Assembly (NCBI RefSeq): GCF_949628215.1
Contig: NC_134281.1
Span: 39,478,512 to 39,542,511 of the forward strand
Length of the DNA: 64,000 nt
Direction: 5' to 3'
Origin: Phalacrocorax aristotelis
Taxonomy: Eukaryota; Chordata; Aves; Suliformes; Phalacrocoracidae
This document shows, piece by piece, positions 33,481-47,114 of the stretch; the stretch's first letter is position 1, and each line of letters begins with the position of its first letter. The translations under genes were made by a program, and so were the position numbers. The notes beneath the pieces were generated by a model that saw only the letters and a program-made list of their open reading frames with translations, did not search any database and was not told the origin of the DNA.

Positions 33481-36400
33481 CGGTTTTAACTCGATGTGTT
33501 TAGTAAAGCGCGGTCCGTTGGTAGAAGTTTGGAAATCGGCTGCTGGGTGAAATGATGCAGTTTTGGCTTCTGGCATCAGTTTCGGGCTCTGCGGTCCGAG
33601 CATCGCTGGCAGGGTTTCGCTGGGCTGTAAGACGGTGCGGAGGATTACGCCCTGTCAGAAGTATTTGCGTTGTTGTTTTGTTTTTACGATTTCGTTATTT
33701 CTCAACAGTTAACGCGGAAGGCTAGCTTTACGCCATTAGGAGATTACATGCTTACCGTAGCTCTGTTACCGCTTCTCCTAATGAACCTTGCCCTCCCTGT
33801 GCTTACCGTATCCTCTCTTCAGTCCAGTTGACTGAAGCAAAATTTGTTTACCAGTAGTCTACACCATACTTAATCTATTTGAATCCTTTCTGATCTGAGT
33901 TCATTAATCCTCTGGCTTGATTTGGTTTTTTTTTTCCCCCCCGATTCTAACTTTTTATTCGTGCATCGCACTTTTGTCGTGCTATTGCTCTAGTTTAAGA
34001 AAAATACGTTTTCTTGTTGTCTGGAATATGATTGCAGTGGGTTGAACCTCCTTGCTTGTGATGAATCTCTGATTTAATTGGCAGTAGTTTTAAGCTATGA
34101 AGTATCTGGCTGTATTATTTTTTTGCCGGGGTATCACTCACTTAGGTCTCCAGATTACAAAGTATTTTAGCCATATGCATTTTTAATGATCCTATAATCT
34201 GCTGTAAAATACTGCATGAGGTATTTTCAGTAGGAATTTGGAATCATTTTATGGCAAGTCAGCCTGCTTCTGGTGTAGTAGCTACTGAAAATACAGTAGA
34301 TGTCTATGTAGGGCAGCTGACAAGTATTTTTTATGTATACCTCAATTATACTCTGTATTTTGAGATGTCCTAAAGTCCTTATGCTTTCTGTCTGCAGAAT
34401 TGGAGAATCAAAGTAAACTAGAAAAAGTCTATTTTATTTGTAATGTTTCAGATTTAAAGGTTGCAGGGAAGGTAACTTGGTGAGTTGGTGGCAGTTGAGA
34501 CAGATACTCAGCCAGTACTAAATGTTATTAGGATATAAACAAATATATATTTAGAACTACCTTAATAAATAATTGTGGAATTACTCTGAAGGTTACCTCC
34601 TGGTGGGTTTCAGCTGGAATACGTTCAGTTTTCTAGGCCTAAGATTGTGTTTGAAACTCAGTGTCTGTGCAGCTGGATAGGTTACATAAATGAAATAGGA
34701 GCTTTAAGGGAAAAACATTACTTTTGTCTCACAAGGGAGGGAGGGTATCTGTTTTGTAAAGAGACGTTACTAGAGGAAACAAACATCACTACTGAACTCT
34801 AGAACAAAGCAATCAGATGGTGAAATACTGTGCGTTACATCTGTGTTTTCATTCTTCTGATTAACTTTCATTTTATACGTCTTTTGTAGGCTTTCTTTCA
34901 AAAGTTTTTTTTTTGTTTTCAGTTGGTATTGCAACTCAGAAGGCAAAAAGTAGGATCACTGTAAGAGAAAACACTTTCAAGAGTATGCAGAAGGCAGGTA
35001 GAGCTGTTTATCTTGAGTCTCTTACTGCATAGTGTCACTGCTCCTCCTGAATTTTTCCTCACTGGATATTTGTAACATAAATGTATTTCAGTATACATTA
35101 AACCAATTGCTATTAGTATCCTAAGTATTGGAAGCTGGTTATTTATTTAAATACAAATTCCAGTAAGCTGGATAAAGCAATTTGGGCATTAGAAGAAAGA
35201 GTTTTTCCTGCCGTCTCCATAGCTGTTTGAATTTAGCTGTTCTCAGTTACTGTACATTGCAGCATCCAAAGTTGGCTGTGTGCTGTAGCTCCCAGCCTCT
35301 TATGGCAAGATGGCCATCAGTTCCCTTCTGCTGGCACGTGTTGATTCACCTCTCATCACCAGGCTTCTCCAGTTTTATCTTGAGGGCTTCAAAAGTTACC
35401 TCCGTACTTTTTTACAGAGATAGCACCGTGCCTAAAGCATCTAGCATTCCTTTTTTTAAAATAATTAATGCTAGAATATGGGAGTAATTCCCATGGCTTT
35501 GAGACAGCATTTTCTTGGCTGCAAGAAGATTAGGGTGATTTATGTGATGCGTGTTTAGGTGGAGGCATCCCCTAATGAGAGGGCGTTACGGGCGCGGCAG
35601 GTGCACTCACTCGGTACACACCCGGCTCTGGGTCCCAGGGCTGTGGTGCTGTCCTCAGGGCTTTTACTCAGCTGTGCAGCTTAATTATGCATCGACCCAT
35701 GTTTTGAGGTCTGCAAGGAGTGTGAATAAAAAGGGTACCTGTGTTGAACTGAGGATAAACTTTTACTTGCCAGTCTCGTTTTGAGCTAAAATACTAGGGA
35801 AGAAAGCGTGTAGCCTACTTCAATGAATAAGGTGGCAGACTAAGCCAAGTTCCAGTTTTCATTGTCTTTACTAAAGATGAGGAATAAAGCCTCCTTTAAC
35901 TGCTGAGGTTTTCCAGTAAAAGCCTCTAAGTGTTAACACAAAGTAAAATAAGTAGTACAGCTCCGTCATTTTAGAATAATTAATTCATATGAAAGTGTAA
36001 TTAATCAATTTAGCATCAAATGCATGCAACGTTTTTCCAGTACTGTAGAAGCAAAGCTGTGAGTATGAGTCCCTGCCTGGTGCTCTTGCTCGGCCAGGCC
36101 CCCCTGTCACCCCTCGCCCTCACTGCACACCGTGAGGCGGTTGCACTCCCTGTCCTCACCGCTCAGACCACCGCGGGACTGGGCCATGCTTCACCAGTTC
36201 CCTGGGCAGCGCTGGGATGCTTGTGGTTCTCCCACGGCCTCGCTGGCCAGCGCTCCCCAACGCTGGCAAAAGGCATGGCACCCTGTGCTTTTCCCCTCCA
36301 GATGGACTGGCCAAATAGACAGTTTGCCAAGAATGTCACTTAGCACCTGTTTTGGTACAGAAAACATCTTAGCAATTATTTTTTAAAGAAAATCTCTCAT

Positions 36401-38854
36401 TAGCCAAGGTGTTCTTCCTAATGATGAGTTATTTCTGTAGACTCAAAAATTAAAACCTGGTACCTTTTATTTGTTTTCAATCAGTGATTGTTCCATGCAG
36501 TTCTGACAATATTTGTGTCACCGTTTATTGAAGTTATAAGAAATTATATCAGTAATGGTGTTGCTTTGTATGGCAAAATAATTTTGTGAAGCCACTTATT
36601 TTCAGAAGTCTAATTCTGTTCCACATCTTTTCTATATTCTTCCCAGGCAGCAAATTAAGATTTGACGAGAACACATGAGGAAGGAGAGAGCAAGTTATAA
36701 AAACATTGTTTTATTAAAAGAATAAATTGCTACATTGTAAGCTGCTAGAAATACTAGAGTCTGTATTTTCAGAACTGGATTTCTCTAGTGACCCTTTTCA
36801 AGACCTCCTATAAGGAGAGGGATCACCATATGTTTGCAGCATATCTGTTATACTGACAGCAGAAGTGGCAATTTTGGAACAGGAGCGTTTAAGAGACAAA
36901 TGCAGGGCAATTTGCTTGGAGCAGGCATAGGTAATCTGTTTCTTCTCCCTCACTGCCCATGAGCAGTGCTTGTGCTCGAGGGGTGGATGCTCAGGGAGTA
37001 CGAAGGCCACCTTCACGTGGGTGGGGGCTGCTCCATCCCCTTCCCGCTGTCCGCGTGCGGGGTGATGCAAGGAGGGCAGCTGGAGAGCTTGCTGCCGGGA
37101 TTGCAGCAAGGGGCGTTACTGCTTCCGGGAGAAATACAGAGAATTTCTCTCTGACTTTCTGTGCCGATGCTTATCTAGGTTACAGCAGATTTGTGTGCGT
37201 GGCCCTCTTGGCTTTATATATTGAAGAAAACTGGTATATGTTTCTTAACAGTTACTACATACCTCATCTGTAATTTGTAAACAAAATCCCTTTAGATATC
37301 TAAATGTACAAATCTGAAGGTGATAGAAATAGCTTTTTCTAGCAAGCAAAGTTTTTATCCTGTATTTTATTTTTCTTAAAGCTTATGGACAATAAAGGCT
37401 AGTTTACCTGATAATACATTGTGCTAATCACAGTAAATTAAGTTTTAGAAGTTGAAACTTAAAAAAAAAAACAAACAGCAAAATACTTTTTGCCACTATG
37501 TGATTTTAGAGTAATTTATTAAATATGTGCTCTGCAATATATAAATAATGTGAATTCTTCACTACAAAGAGTTAATCCTCAAGCTGGGATCCATTGGATC
37601 AAGGTTCCCAAAGGCTGCCAGTGAAGAGTAGGAGCGGTGGAAGCTGTAAAGCAGATAACTGGGTCAGGTTGTCATTACGGAGCAGATATTGGTTCTTGTC
37701 AAACCTGGCTGGGAAAACCATGGATCAGTTCTAGGCCAGCTTTGTTAACAAGTAGAGTGAACTTAATCCCCATGTTTTTGACCACAGCAGTCTCTTTTGG
37801 CTGTCCTGTGTCAATTTTATCTGAGATTCAGGGCATCCAACAGTTATCTGAGAAGGGTGATTATAGGAGAAGGTATCTTTTTTTCATCATGGGTCAGGAG
37901 GTTTGGGTTTTTCTGGTTTGCTTTCTAAATTTGGGATTCTTAGCATGTAGCCTGACCGCTTCTCTTTCCACTTTGGAGAGTTTCAGGTCTATGTTGTGTG
38001 CAGTCACACTCTCCCCTGCCTCAGAGACTTGAAGTAGTCATCAAATGCTTTGTATGAACGAACAGGTAACACAGGACGGGATGTGCTAAGCAGCTGCAGA
38101 TGAACACTGTGTAGGAGTATGTTTTACTGTTATGTTTTTACTGGTATTAAAAGGTTTGGGCACATGGTAGACAGCTAATCTGAAACTATCCATCTCTTTT
38201 GGTGGCTGCTTTTAGAATTACTCAATTTTGTCTTTTCCATAAGTTTTTCCACTGTTGGAAAAAGTTGCCATTGGGGGAATGGGAAGAGCAGCTCCTGGCA
38301 TCCTCTGTGTCTCTCGGTGTCTTTGCCTGGGAGAGCTGCTGCCCCAAACACAGCAAGCATGACTTCTGCCTCCCCTGACCAGTACCAAGCTTTTTGACCA
38401 TGACGCCCCTGGGGTGGCACAGGAGGCACTCAAGGCAGTGTGTCAGAGAAATGTGGTTCCTTGTGCAGCACTGATGTCTCAGTGCTTCACTGTGGCTCCC
38501 CTGAGCTTTGCAGAGAGTTCTCACCATCTATTGAAAATTACTTTCCTAGCTGTATGTCGTCGTCTTCGCTCATATTGGAAAATGGGATATTCCTTGTTCT
38601 CCACCACAGCACTCCTCTGATGAACATTGATGTTTCAGGTGAGAAATGTCCATCTAACATTATTTTTCTAAACTAGGTCCCTTTAGGGGTACCAAATGCA
38701 GAGTCTCTGAAATCAGAGTCTGGTATGGAGATGAACTCTGTTTTGGCAGGAAAAGTTTGGCAGCAGCAGCCAACCCCATGTCTCCTGCTCCTGCTGATTT
38801 CAGAACCTTCTAATTTTCAGATCGGACTGCCGCTTTCCCATTAAAGCATGTGAG
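33481..38854 (+). other. NEGR1: NEGR1 intron 1, unique segment
   Basis: Mostly AT-rich. GC-rich patches at about 36060-36330 and 36950-37120 have no recognisable repeat family or coding signature. No transposon tail was identified. Confidence 0.5.
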
Positions 38855-40268
38855 TGCCTTACCATGGGCCTGGCCAAATGAAACGCCAATGTGATGCCCA
38901 TCTACAAGAAGGGCTGAAACAAGGATCCAGGGAACTACAGGCCTGTCAGCCTGACCTCGGTACTGGGGAAGATTATGGAGCGGTTCAATTTGAGCAAGCT
39001 CACAAGGCAAGTGCAGGACAACCAGGGGATCAGGCCCAGCCAGCATGGCTTCATGAAAAACAGGTCCTGCCTGACCACCCTGATCTCCTTCTACGACTGT
39101 GTGACCTGCCTAGTGGATGAGGGAAAGGCTGTGGATGTTATCAACCTGGACTTTAGTAAACGCTTTGGCACTGTCTCCCACAGCATTCTCCTAGAGGAGC
39201 TGGTGTCTCATGGCTTAGACAGGTGTACACTTCGATGGGTAAAAACCTGGCTGGATGGACGAGCCCAGAGAGCAGTGAACCGTTACATCCAGCTGGTCAC
39301 AAGCATTGTGTTCCCCAGGGCTCAGTATTAAGGCCAGTCTTGTTTAACAACTTTATCAGTGATCTGGATGAGAGGTTCCAGTGCACCCTCAGTAAGTTTG
39401 CAGATGACACCAAATTGGGTGGAAGTGTTCATCTCCTCGAGGATAGGAAGGCTCTGCAGAGGGACCTGGACAGGCTGGATCAATAGGCTGAGGCCAGCTG
39501 TATGTGGTTCAAGAATTCTCAGTGCCGGGTCCTGCACTTGGATCACAACAACCCCGTGCAATGCTACAGACTTAGGGAGGAGTGGCTGGAAAGGTGCCCA
39601 GCTGAAAAGGACCTGGTGGTGTTGGCTGACAGCTGGCTGAACATGAGCCAGCAGTGTGCCCAGGTGGCCAAGAAGGCCAACAGCATCCTGGTTTGTATCA
39701 GGAATAGTGTGGCCAGCAGGTGTGGGGAAGTGATTGTCCCTGGCACTTGTGAGGCCACACCTTGAATACTGTATTAAGTTTTGGGCCCCTTAGTACAAGA
39801 GGGGCATCGAGTTGCTGGAGCCTGTCCAGAGAAGGGCAACGAAGCTGGTGAAGTGTATGGAAAACAAGCCTTATGAGGTGAGACTGAGGGAACTGGGGTT
39901 GTTTATTCTGGAGAAGTCTGAGGGGAGACGTTATCACTCTCTACAACTACCTGAAAGGAGGTTGTTGTGAGGTGGGTGTTGGTCTCTTCTCCCAAGTTAC
40001 TAGCGATAGAATGAGAGGAAATGGCCTCCAGTTCCTTCAGGGGAGGGTTAGTTTGGATATTAGAAAAAGTTTCTTCATTGGAAGAGTGGTCAGGCATTGG
40101 CACAGGCTGCCCAGAGAGGTGGTGGAGTCACCATCCCTGGAGGTGTTCAAAAAATATGTAGACGTGGCACTTCAGGGCATGGTTTAGGAGACATTGTGGT
40201 GTTGGGTTGATGACTGGATTTGATGATGTTAGAGATCTTTTCCAACCTTAATGATTCTGTGATTCTGT
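38855..40268 (+). mobile_element. CR1 LINE, 5'-truncated, with decayed reverse transcriptase
   Basis: The sequence encodes recognisable CR1 ORF2 pieces in order: finger/palm RT segments at 38975-39331 (RPSQHGFMK, DEGKAVDV, LDFSK), then the polymerase core at 39223-39486 with the catalytic motif FADD at 39397-39408. Downstream segments lie at 39502-39765, and the C-terminal tail at 39972-40187 ends in a natural stop. Between them are frameshifts and an in-frame TAG at about 39484, so it cannot make protein. The 3' UTR ends with two copies of GATTCTGT (40253-40268), the avian CR1 terminal repeat. The 5' boundary is approximate. It lies in the same orientation as NEGR1. Confidence 0.92.
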
Positions 40269-43200
40269 ACACCTTGGTGGGACTGTTTCCAGGTCCTGCA
40301 TCTGCTTCCCCTGACTCTAGGCGCTCAAAAATGAATCTACAGCGTTATGGTCATCGTGATGGAATTTATTTGGGGTGGGGGGTCCTTGCCAACACTTCTC
40401 ATGCCATGAAATCATATGGATTCTTAGATCAGCAGTCCTGAGGCACATCCAGATGCTCTGGTCGAAATCACTGAAGGTGCCTGTGTGGCTTGAGCACCTG
40501 TGTCAACCAGGTCAAGCAGTCTTCAGCTTTGAAGCTGTTCAGGTCCACAGGGACATCTAGATGCCTAATTCATATTTACATTGCTGAGGGGAGCTAGTGA
40601 CTTTTGGGGTTTCAACTTACGAGCCAGTTTTGCCTTCTTTTCCAAGAAGAGCTGCACTTTATAGGCAACAGTCTTCATCAAAGGAGCAACAGTAGTCATG
40701 GAAAGCTGGTGACACATCTGCCTAATGTTCTCCATCTGTTGTCATTCATATTACTGAGTTTGGGCATTTGGAACAAAAGTTTTACATTATGAGTAGCAGG
40801 TGCATAGCAAGTGTATAGAGCATATTTAAATTTTAAGATATTATATATATTCTAGCATTGCAGTCCCTCTGATGCATGTCCACATGCCAGTGTTGGATAG
40901 AGTTGTGTGCACCCATGTATAAAAGCAGATATGTCTATGGAGGGTTGGGTGTTGTAATAACTATAAAATTTTTCTTCTTTATGATTTTAAAAGGTATGTT
41001 TCTTGACTTCCATACTCTTTTGGTATTCTTGTGTAGTTCAGGATCATAAATTATTTGGCTATGTGAAGCTTTGTTCCTATCTTTCTGAAATGTGACTGTG
41101 GTATGTGTAGACACACGTGCATACCTCTCCATAAAATTAAGTTGTTGTTTGGGTAAGACTTTCACGTTCCAAATCCCTGCCAATTATTAAACAAGCACAT
41201 TATGGTGCCTGCCTCTTGTCTGTGCAATAATAATAAATAAATTCAGAGTAAATTAAAATAATTCATCATTTTAAACGAGCGTGAATGTTTCAGATGTTAT
41301 GCAGAGGAACTAACAAAACAAGGAATCAGTAAGGAATGAAAAAATAATTTATTCCAAAGGGCTGTTCTGTTGAGGAAAAAACAGAGACTTAAATTACTTT
41401 CTTCTTGTCATCTTGCATAAGAGTTGACTGTAGCCGGGACCCCAGGGAAACAAGTCTCAGGGGTTCAGGCCGACTCGTTTCACAGACCGATCAGTGACAT
41501 GCAGTACTGGCTTACCACTGTCTCTCCTGGCAGAAATTTGACCCAACACTGTGCTTGGAAATGAAAATCTGTGCTGCAGCAGGCTCAAGGAATCAATCTG
41601 GAAACATTTCAGCTCTTTTTGAGACTTGTGGAGATGGATGGGTCCAGTGAGGCTTACACTCCTCTGATGAAGGCAGGCAGGTCCCTGGCATAGACTGGCA
41701 TGTCCTGGCTTGGCCAGGCAGCATTGGGGAGCACTCATGCACTAGCCGGCTATTGCCTGTGTCGTTCCTCCTCCCTGGCATGGCTTTGGCCCATGCCTAC
41801 TGCCAGTCCTGCACACGTACTATAGCATTTTAATATCACGGGCCTTCCTTTTAAATAATACTCTCTCACACCCCTCCATAATGGGGCTGTCACTCTTTGT
41901 GGCAAGGGAATGAGAAGGAATAGATGTTGCACGACATCCTGCCTGCTGCTCTAGCCACTTGAGCAAGACACACCCCGCTGCTGGCAGCCGCTGCCTTCAG
42001 ATATCCCCAGTGCAGGGCAAGGAGCAGCATGGTCTGAGAATAAACAACATTCCTTTCAGAACAAGAGGGGTTCAAGCCAGCAGCTGAGTGAAGGCAAGGG
42101 CACGTTAATCTGGCTGGCCACAGCTCTAGATAAATTCAGTGAGGTTTTGCAGGTGACAGTCGTGGCAGTGGGCACACCTGCAATGAGATAACACTGCACT
42201 AATCAATCAGGTTAATTAATTGCATCCATCCACAGACCTCTGGTACCAGAGCTGCAGGCTCCTTTACCTTGCCCCATCTTGCAAGTCAAAATGCTCCACA
42301 AAGATAGAGTTGAAAGACAAACCTTTGTCTCCCTATGAGAATGCTGCTCCTCACAAGAAATAATGGCAGAAATGTTTGTTAAATATCCATCTGTTAAGGC
42401 ACTGCCTGTTGGCAGAGGTAGGGGGTTCAGAGCCCTCTTCAGCTCTGTCTCTCTTTCAGCCTTTAAACAGAGACAATGAGTACAAAATGCATGTACCTGC
42501 CAGAAGAGAAGTGTCCCGCTTGGAAGCAGAGGAAGGGACTCCTCAAATTTGCAAGATTTCTGTTTCCCCCAACTCAACCCAGACACCAGTTTAGGGTTGA
42601 TGCTAACTCGGTGGCGTGCTTACTGAATTTTGTAATCACTGGGGCAGTGCCTCCTCTGCGTCTTGTCAGTAGTTGTGCCTCCACTATGCTGTTAGCGTGC
42701 AGCAGCTGTCCCAAGCCCTCAGCGCTGAGCCAGCTTTGGAGCAGAGATGTGTAGTGGGGCCAGGGTGACCCTTCTCTGGGGCTGGGCTGATCGGTACAGG
42801 CGTGCCATCGCATAGAGTGCATTGCTGGGTGACTAGGCATTCACCCCTGTATGCAGCATGGCTCTTGACTGCTTGACTAAGGCTCAAGACCCTTGCTCTT
42901 GGAGCCATCTGAGGTTGCAGTGCCCTGGTGTTCTGCACAGGCATATCAAATCCCACTCATCTTTATTCTACTGTACCAGAAATCATCAGGCTATGTTATT
43001 TTCACTTTTTTCAAATATTTTTTAAACTCAGCAGAAAAAAAATTTCTTCCTCTGACTGGATGCAGGGTTTTTTTTCCCAGCATTAAAGCTGTTGGAGACC
43101 CCGGAGCAGGCTGGATTCATTAGTGCACCTGCATTTGCGTGTAGGTGGATATGTAAAATGGGCCCAGTAAAATGTCCGGCCATTGCAGTAGTGTTTCTTG

Positions 43201-43479
43201 GAACTTTCTGTATACTTAACAACACATAGAGCCAGTACATGTCTGCAGTAGCTCTAGCTATAACTCTGGTTTTGTATTGTATCACTTATAACGCCAGCAG
43301 AGTTTTGGTGGTGTCTTACACACAAGAATGGCCCATCAGTGAGTTCAGCTGAAGTTTTGATTTTTATACCTGCAAAACTGTTAAAAAATATAAGATGAAG
43401 TGGACCATGCTCTGGCTTTTAACAGAAAAACAGTCAATCTATTTTAAAAGATTTTCCCTTGGCAACGGCAGACAATCTG

Positions 43480-43740
43480 GTGGTCAGACAGCCAAACAGC
43501 TATCATTAGTCATGCATAATTAAAACAAAGAGAGACTCCAACTGTTAGCAGTAACAGTTTTGTCTTGGAAAAAATCTCATTAGCATACAATAATTCTTGC
43601 AAAAATCTCCAGTAATTTTTCTCATGCAAATGTCAATGTAGATAAAGGAAATTCTATATATTTATGTACATATGCTGTATTTTTACTATACTTATGTAAA
43701 TATATTGGAATATGATAAGTGTCCAGTGTAGTATAGTGTC
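43480..43740 (+). promoter_or_regulatory. Candidate conserved enhancer in NEGR1 intron 1
   Basis: It shows dense homeodomain/POU/SOX-type words without repeat character: TCATGCATAATTAAAACAAAG (about 43510-43530), TCATTAGCATACAATAATTC (about 43578-43598) and a perfect octamer ATGCAAAT at 43624-43631. This texture is common in vertebrate developmental enhancers. Conservation has not been tested. Confidence 0.3.
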
Positions 43741-44730
43741 TGTGATACGCCTGCTAATGCAATTCTGTCATAAGCAGGCAGGAACCTTATTCCCTCTACA
43801 AAACAAAGGCATACATAATTTACTGTACAGTTGTATGCTTTTGATATTTCACTGGATTAATGTTAAAAACGTTTAAAACTGGATATAATTCACTATCATA
43901 GAACAGCACTTGAGACTGAAGTCCTCCCTTTCTGACCACCTGATTTTCACTTGATGCGAATGCTCCTGTTAAATTTATTCCAGGTATGAAGAAGATGATG
44001 CAGACCTTTGCCCTTTTTTTCCTTGGAAAGGACTGACTGACAGGTTTGTTGTGTTGCACTGCACAACTGTTCAGGCTTGATTTAGGTGCTGTTAGGTAAG
44101 GAGGAGATACGTTTCTTTAGAGCACGGTCCCGGTAAAAAGCTCCAGAGCTACCGATGTCGGTGGCATGATGCTGCTGTCAGCAGAGAGCTGAGAGGTGCT
44201 GGCATGCTTGCAGGCAGGTTAGCAATAGGAACCAGTGGGAAGCAGGACCAGGTAAGAGTTATAAATAACCAGTTAAAGAAGAAAACAAGGCTTTGCAACC
44301 ACACTCTTATTTCTTACTCTTCGGAGAATCTGTAAACCACAGGTCTGGAGGCGCACTATAGCTTTATTACTGGCTACAGCTTTAGTGTACTTAATTAAGC
44401 AAGAGTGACACAGAGGACAGTTCTCTCCAAGGAAACATGATTGAAGAAGGGAAAGGGAAGTTTCGAATGAAGTTCTGGCTGATTTAGTGTGGTTAAGGTG
44501 TATGTGATTATGCAAAATTACATAGCAGTTACATCCCACCTAGCCCCAGAGACAAACAGCTCCCAGCATCTCTGGGAGGCTGGACTGGGTGCCTGCAGAA
44601 GGACCTGCCCTAACCCGCTGTGCAGACAGGCCCTTGCTGTGTGTCCAGGAGCATGCACAGGGCAGTAGGAAGCTGGTGATTCAGTGTATCTATTTTATTA
44701 CATTTCTGACATGTGGTGAAAAAGGGTACT

Positions 44731-44811
44731 CCACCCATCCACCCACCCCCCCACCCACCCATCCATCCATCCATCCATCCATCCATCCATCCATCCATCC
44801 ATCCATCCATC
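44731..44811. repeat. (ATCC)n microsatellite with degenerate CCAC-rich start
   Basis: A pure ATCC run of about 12.5 units occupies 44761-44811. It is preceded by interrupted CCACCC/CCATCC units from about 44731. Its translations give meaningless HPSI/DGWM repeat peptides. It lies in NEGR1 intron 1 and is likely length-polymorphic. Confidence 0.95.
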
Positions 44812-46571
44812 AGCTATTGACTTACAGGAAAACCGTTACTTTTTCTTCAGCACAGTAGTTGAATTTCTGACTAAAAATATATATAGGCACACATATGTAT
44901 TTTTTTATAGACTTACTGCTGGAGGTTTTTTTTTTTATATTAAAGCTGTTCATTTTATGTAGGAGTTGTAGAATAGCATTTAAAATAGAGCAGACTCCTT
45001 ACTCCAGTGCACTGGCATGCCTCCTCAGCAGTGTCTTTCGTGCCTGCCCTGGTAAGGTGCTTCCTTCATGTTTGGTTGTGGCTGCACACAGCATGTGGGA
45101 AAGTGATGCTCCTAGCAGCTATGAATAGCTCCAGCAGCCTCTGGGTTATGGTGAGGATAGATGCCATGTGAAAACAGGAAAGTGTTGCAGAAGAAATTGT
45201 TTTGTGCTTCTGTAGAACAAAAAATTTCCTGGAGTAAATGAAGCAGGATTTTTCAAAATTATTTTTTCACCCTCTCTTTCTGTTTGGCTATGCTTGTTGC
45301 CTAGAGCTTTCTATTCCACTTTTTTTTCTACCCTGTTGTAAAAAAACATGGTCCATGTGCCAGTAGACCGTGTATGTGGAAGAATAAACTTCATTGGGAC
45401 TGCTAAGTGTTTAAAATCTGAGTAGGTAGTCCAGTACAACCCTTGTGTGAGAACTCCAGTAATTTTTTTATCACATTTTAATAAGCTACCAGCTTAAGTA
45501 CTGAAATGTCTATGAAGAGATTTTGCTCCCATTTTACTAGCTCTGGGTTTTAATAACACCGGTGGAAGTTTGCAGAGACAACATGTTAGAGCACTTCAAT
45601 AACTCAGGATCAGAAGCACAGGAGCAAGAAGCACATGCTTGTGCTCTGCAATTTTTGGTTTGCAGAAAAAATTCAGGGAAGTTTACTTTCTTCTTTCAGA
45701 GACCTGGTGGCAGCAGAAGCATTCTCAGAAAGAGTAAGCCAGCCCAAAGGGTAATTGCTCCAAAGCAGCCAGTGCCGCTGCTTCATCGTCCCCAGAACAC
45801 GTGCTGGTCTGAACTCGGTGCAGATCCTTCACGGAGACAGAGGGAGAGCAACCACCTTCAAAAACAGTGCAGAGCTTTTTAACTCTCAGGCGGGCTCTGA
45901 CCAGGGCAGGCCCGGTCACGTGGCAGGAGCATGGGTGGCTGGGCAGGCGCAGGGCGCAGCGCCCTGGGGGGCTGCCCAGTGCGGGTGTTTGCAGAGCAAA
46001 GGCTGGCATTGCCGTAGGGAGGTGCCTGGGCACCAAAATGCTACCCTAGGCACTTGCCTCCTCTGGTCAAGTGTGCCCAAAATTTTAGCCTGTACTTTAA
46101 ATGTTCATCAGAGACGTAGTCACATTGCATGAAGTTGTGAAGGGGTCTGGTCTGGGGTGTTCAACTGAGTGGCTCTGGTCTCTGCATCTTCTGACATTTC
46201 TTTATGGTCCCTTGCCAGTCTGGAAAGCTCTTCATAGCTATGAATTATCAGCTTGTGGGCACTCCGTTGCTGGAAGGTGAAACCCTGCGTAAAATGTGTA
46301 GTGTGTGATAATGAGATGCGGCGGCAGGCAGCAGGCAGTGCTGCTGGGAGCAGGGTGTGAAGAGCTGGCTGGGACGCAGCCTTCAGGGGAAACAGCGCTT
46401 CCGTGGGCTGCCTTCCTGATACCAAGATACCAATTTACAAGTTTATAATTATCTGGAAGAAGCTTAATGGGGGAGGGTGTAACTGAACACATTATGTTTG
46501 CCCATTCTTTCTGATTGTGATGCTACCCACTAGAGATGTTCAGCTTGACACAGGAGCTCCAGACATAGCCT

Positions 46572-47114
46572 TGCATCCTCATTTCAGCTGAGATAATTTT
46601 CTTCCTAGTAACTGATATAGTGCTGTGTTTTAGATCTAGGATGAGAATAATGTTGATAACACACTGATGTTTTAGTTGTTGCTGAGCAGCGCTAACACTA
46701 AGTCAAGGACTTTTCAGCTTGTCATACTGCCCTGCCAACAAAGAGGCTGGGGGTGCACAAGAAGCTGGGAGGGGACACAGCTGGGACAGCTGGCCCAAAC
46801 TGGCCAAAGGGATATTCCATACCATATGATGTCATGCTGAACAAAAAAACTGGGGAGGTTGGCTGGGGGGGTGGGGGCTGCTGCTCAGGAACTGGCTGGG
46901 CATTGGTCAGTGGGTGGTGAGCAATTAGATTGTGCATCACTTGTATAGTCTTTTATCATTATTATTATTTTCCCTTCCTTTTCTGTCTTACTAAATCATC
47001 TTTCTGTCAACCCACAAGATTTACCTTTTCTCCAATTCTGTCCCCCATCCCACTGCGGGGGAGCAAGCGAACAGCTGTGTGGTGTTTAGCTGCCTGCCAG
47101 GTTAAACTATGACA
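46572..47114 (+). mobile_element. Solo LTR, same ERVL-like family, older sense copy in NEGR1 intron 1
   Basis: It aligns by eye along its length with the LTR at 17703-18308. For example, CTGGCCAAAGGGATATTCCA at 46800-46819 equals 17940-17959. The 3' terminus CTATGACA at 47107-47114 is clear. The 5' terminus is eroded (TGCATCCTC where the family has a TGTC-type start). The target duplication is uncertain: CCTT occurs at 46569-46572 and 47115-47118, which would fit loss of a few bases at the 5' junction. There is no internal retroviral sequence. Confidence 0.82.

Larger units (their letters stand above)
40269..46571 (+). other. NEGR1: NEGR1 intron 1 between the sense CR1 and the sense LTR
   Basis: Mixed composition. 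GC-richer patches at 41450-42760 and 45740-46420 have many short overlapping frames on both strands and no recognised domain. The ATCC microsatellite and one enhancer-like stretch are listed separately. No exon is supported. Confidence 0.5.

Noticed and set aside
38975..40187. Reverse-transcriptase-like frames considered as a host gene
   Set aside because: They are a frameshifted CR1 LINE that ends in the CR1 terminal octamer repeat.
44589..44858. Frames with HPSI and DGWM repeat peptides
   Set aside because: Translation of the ATCC microsatellite, not a gene.
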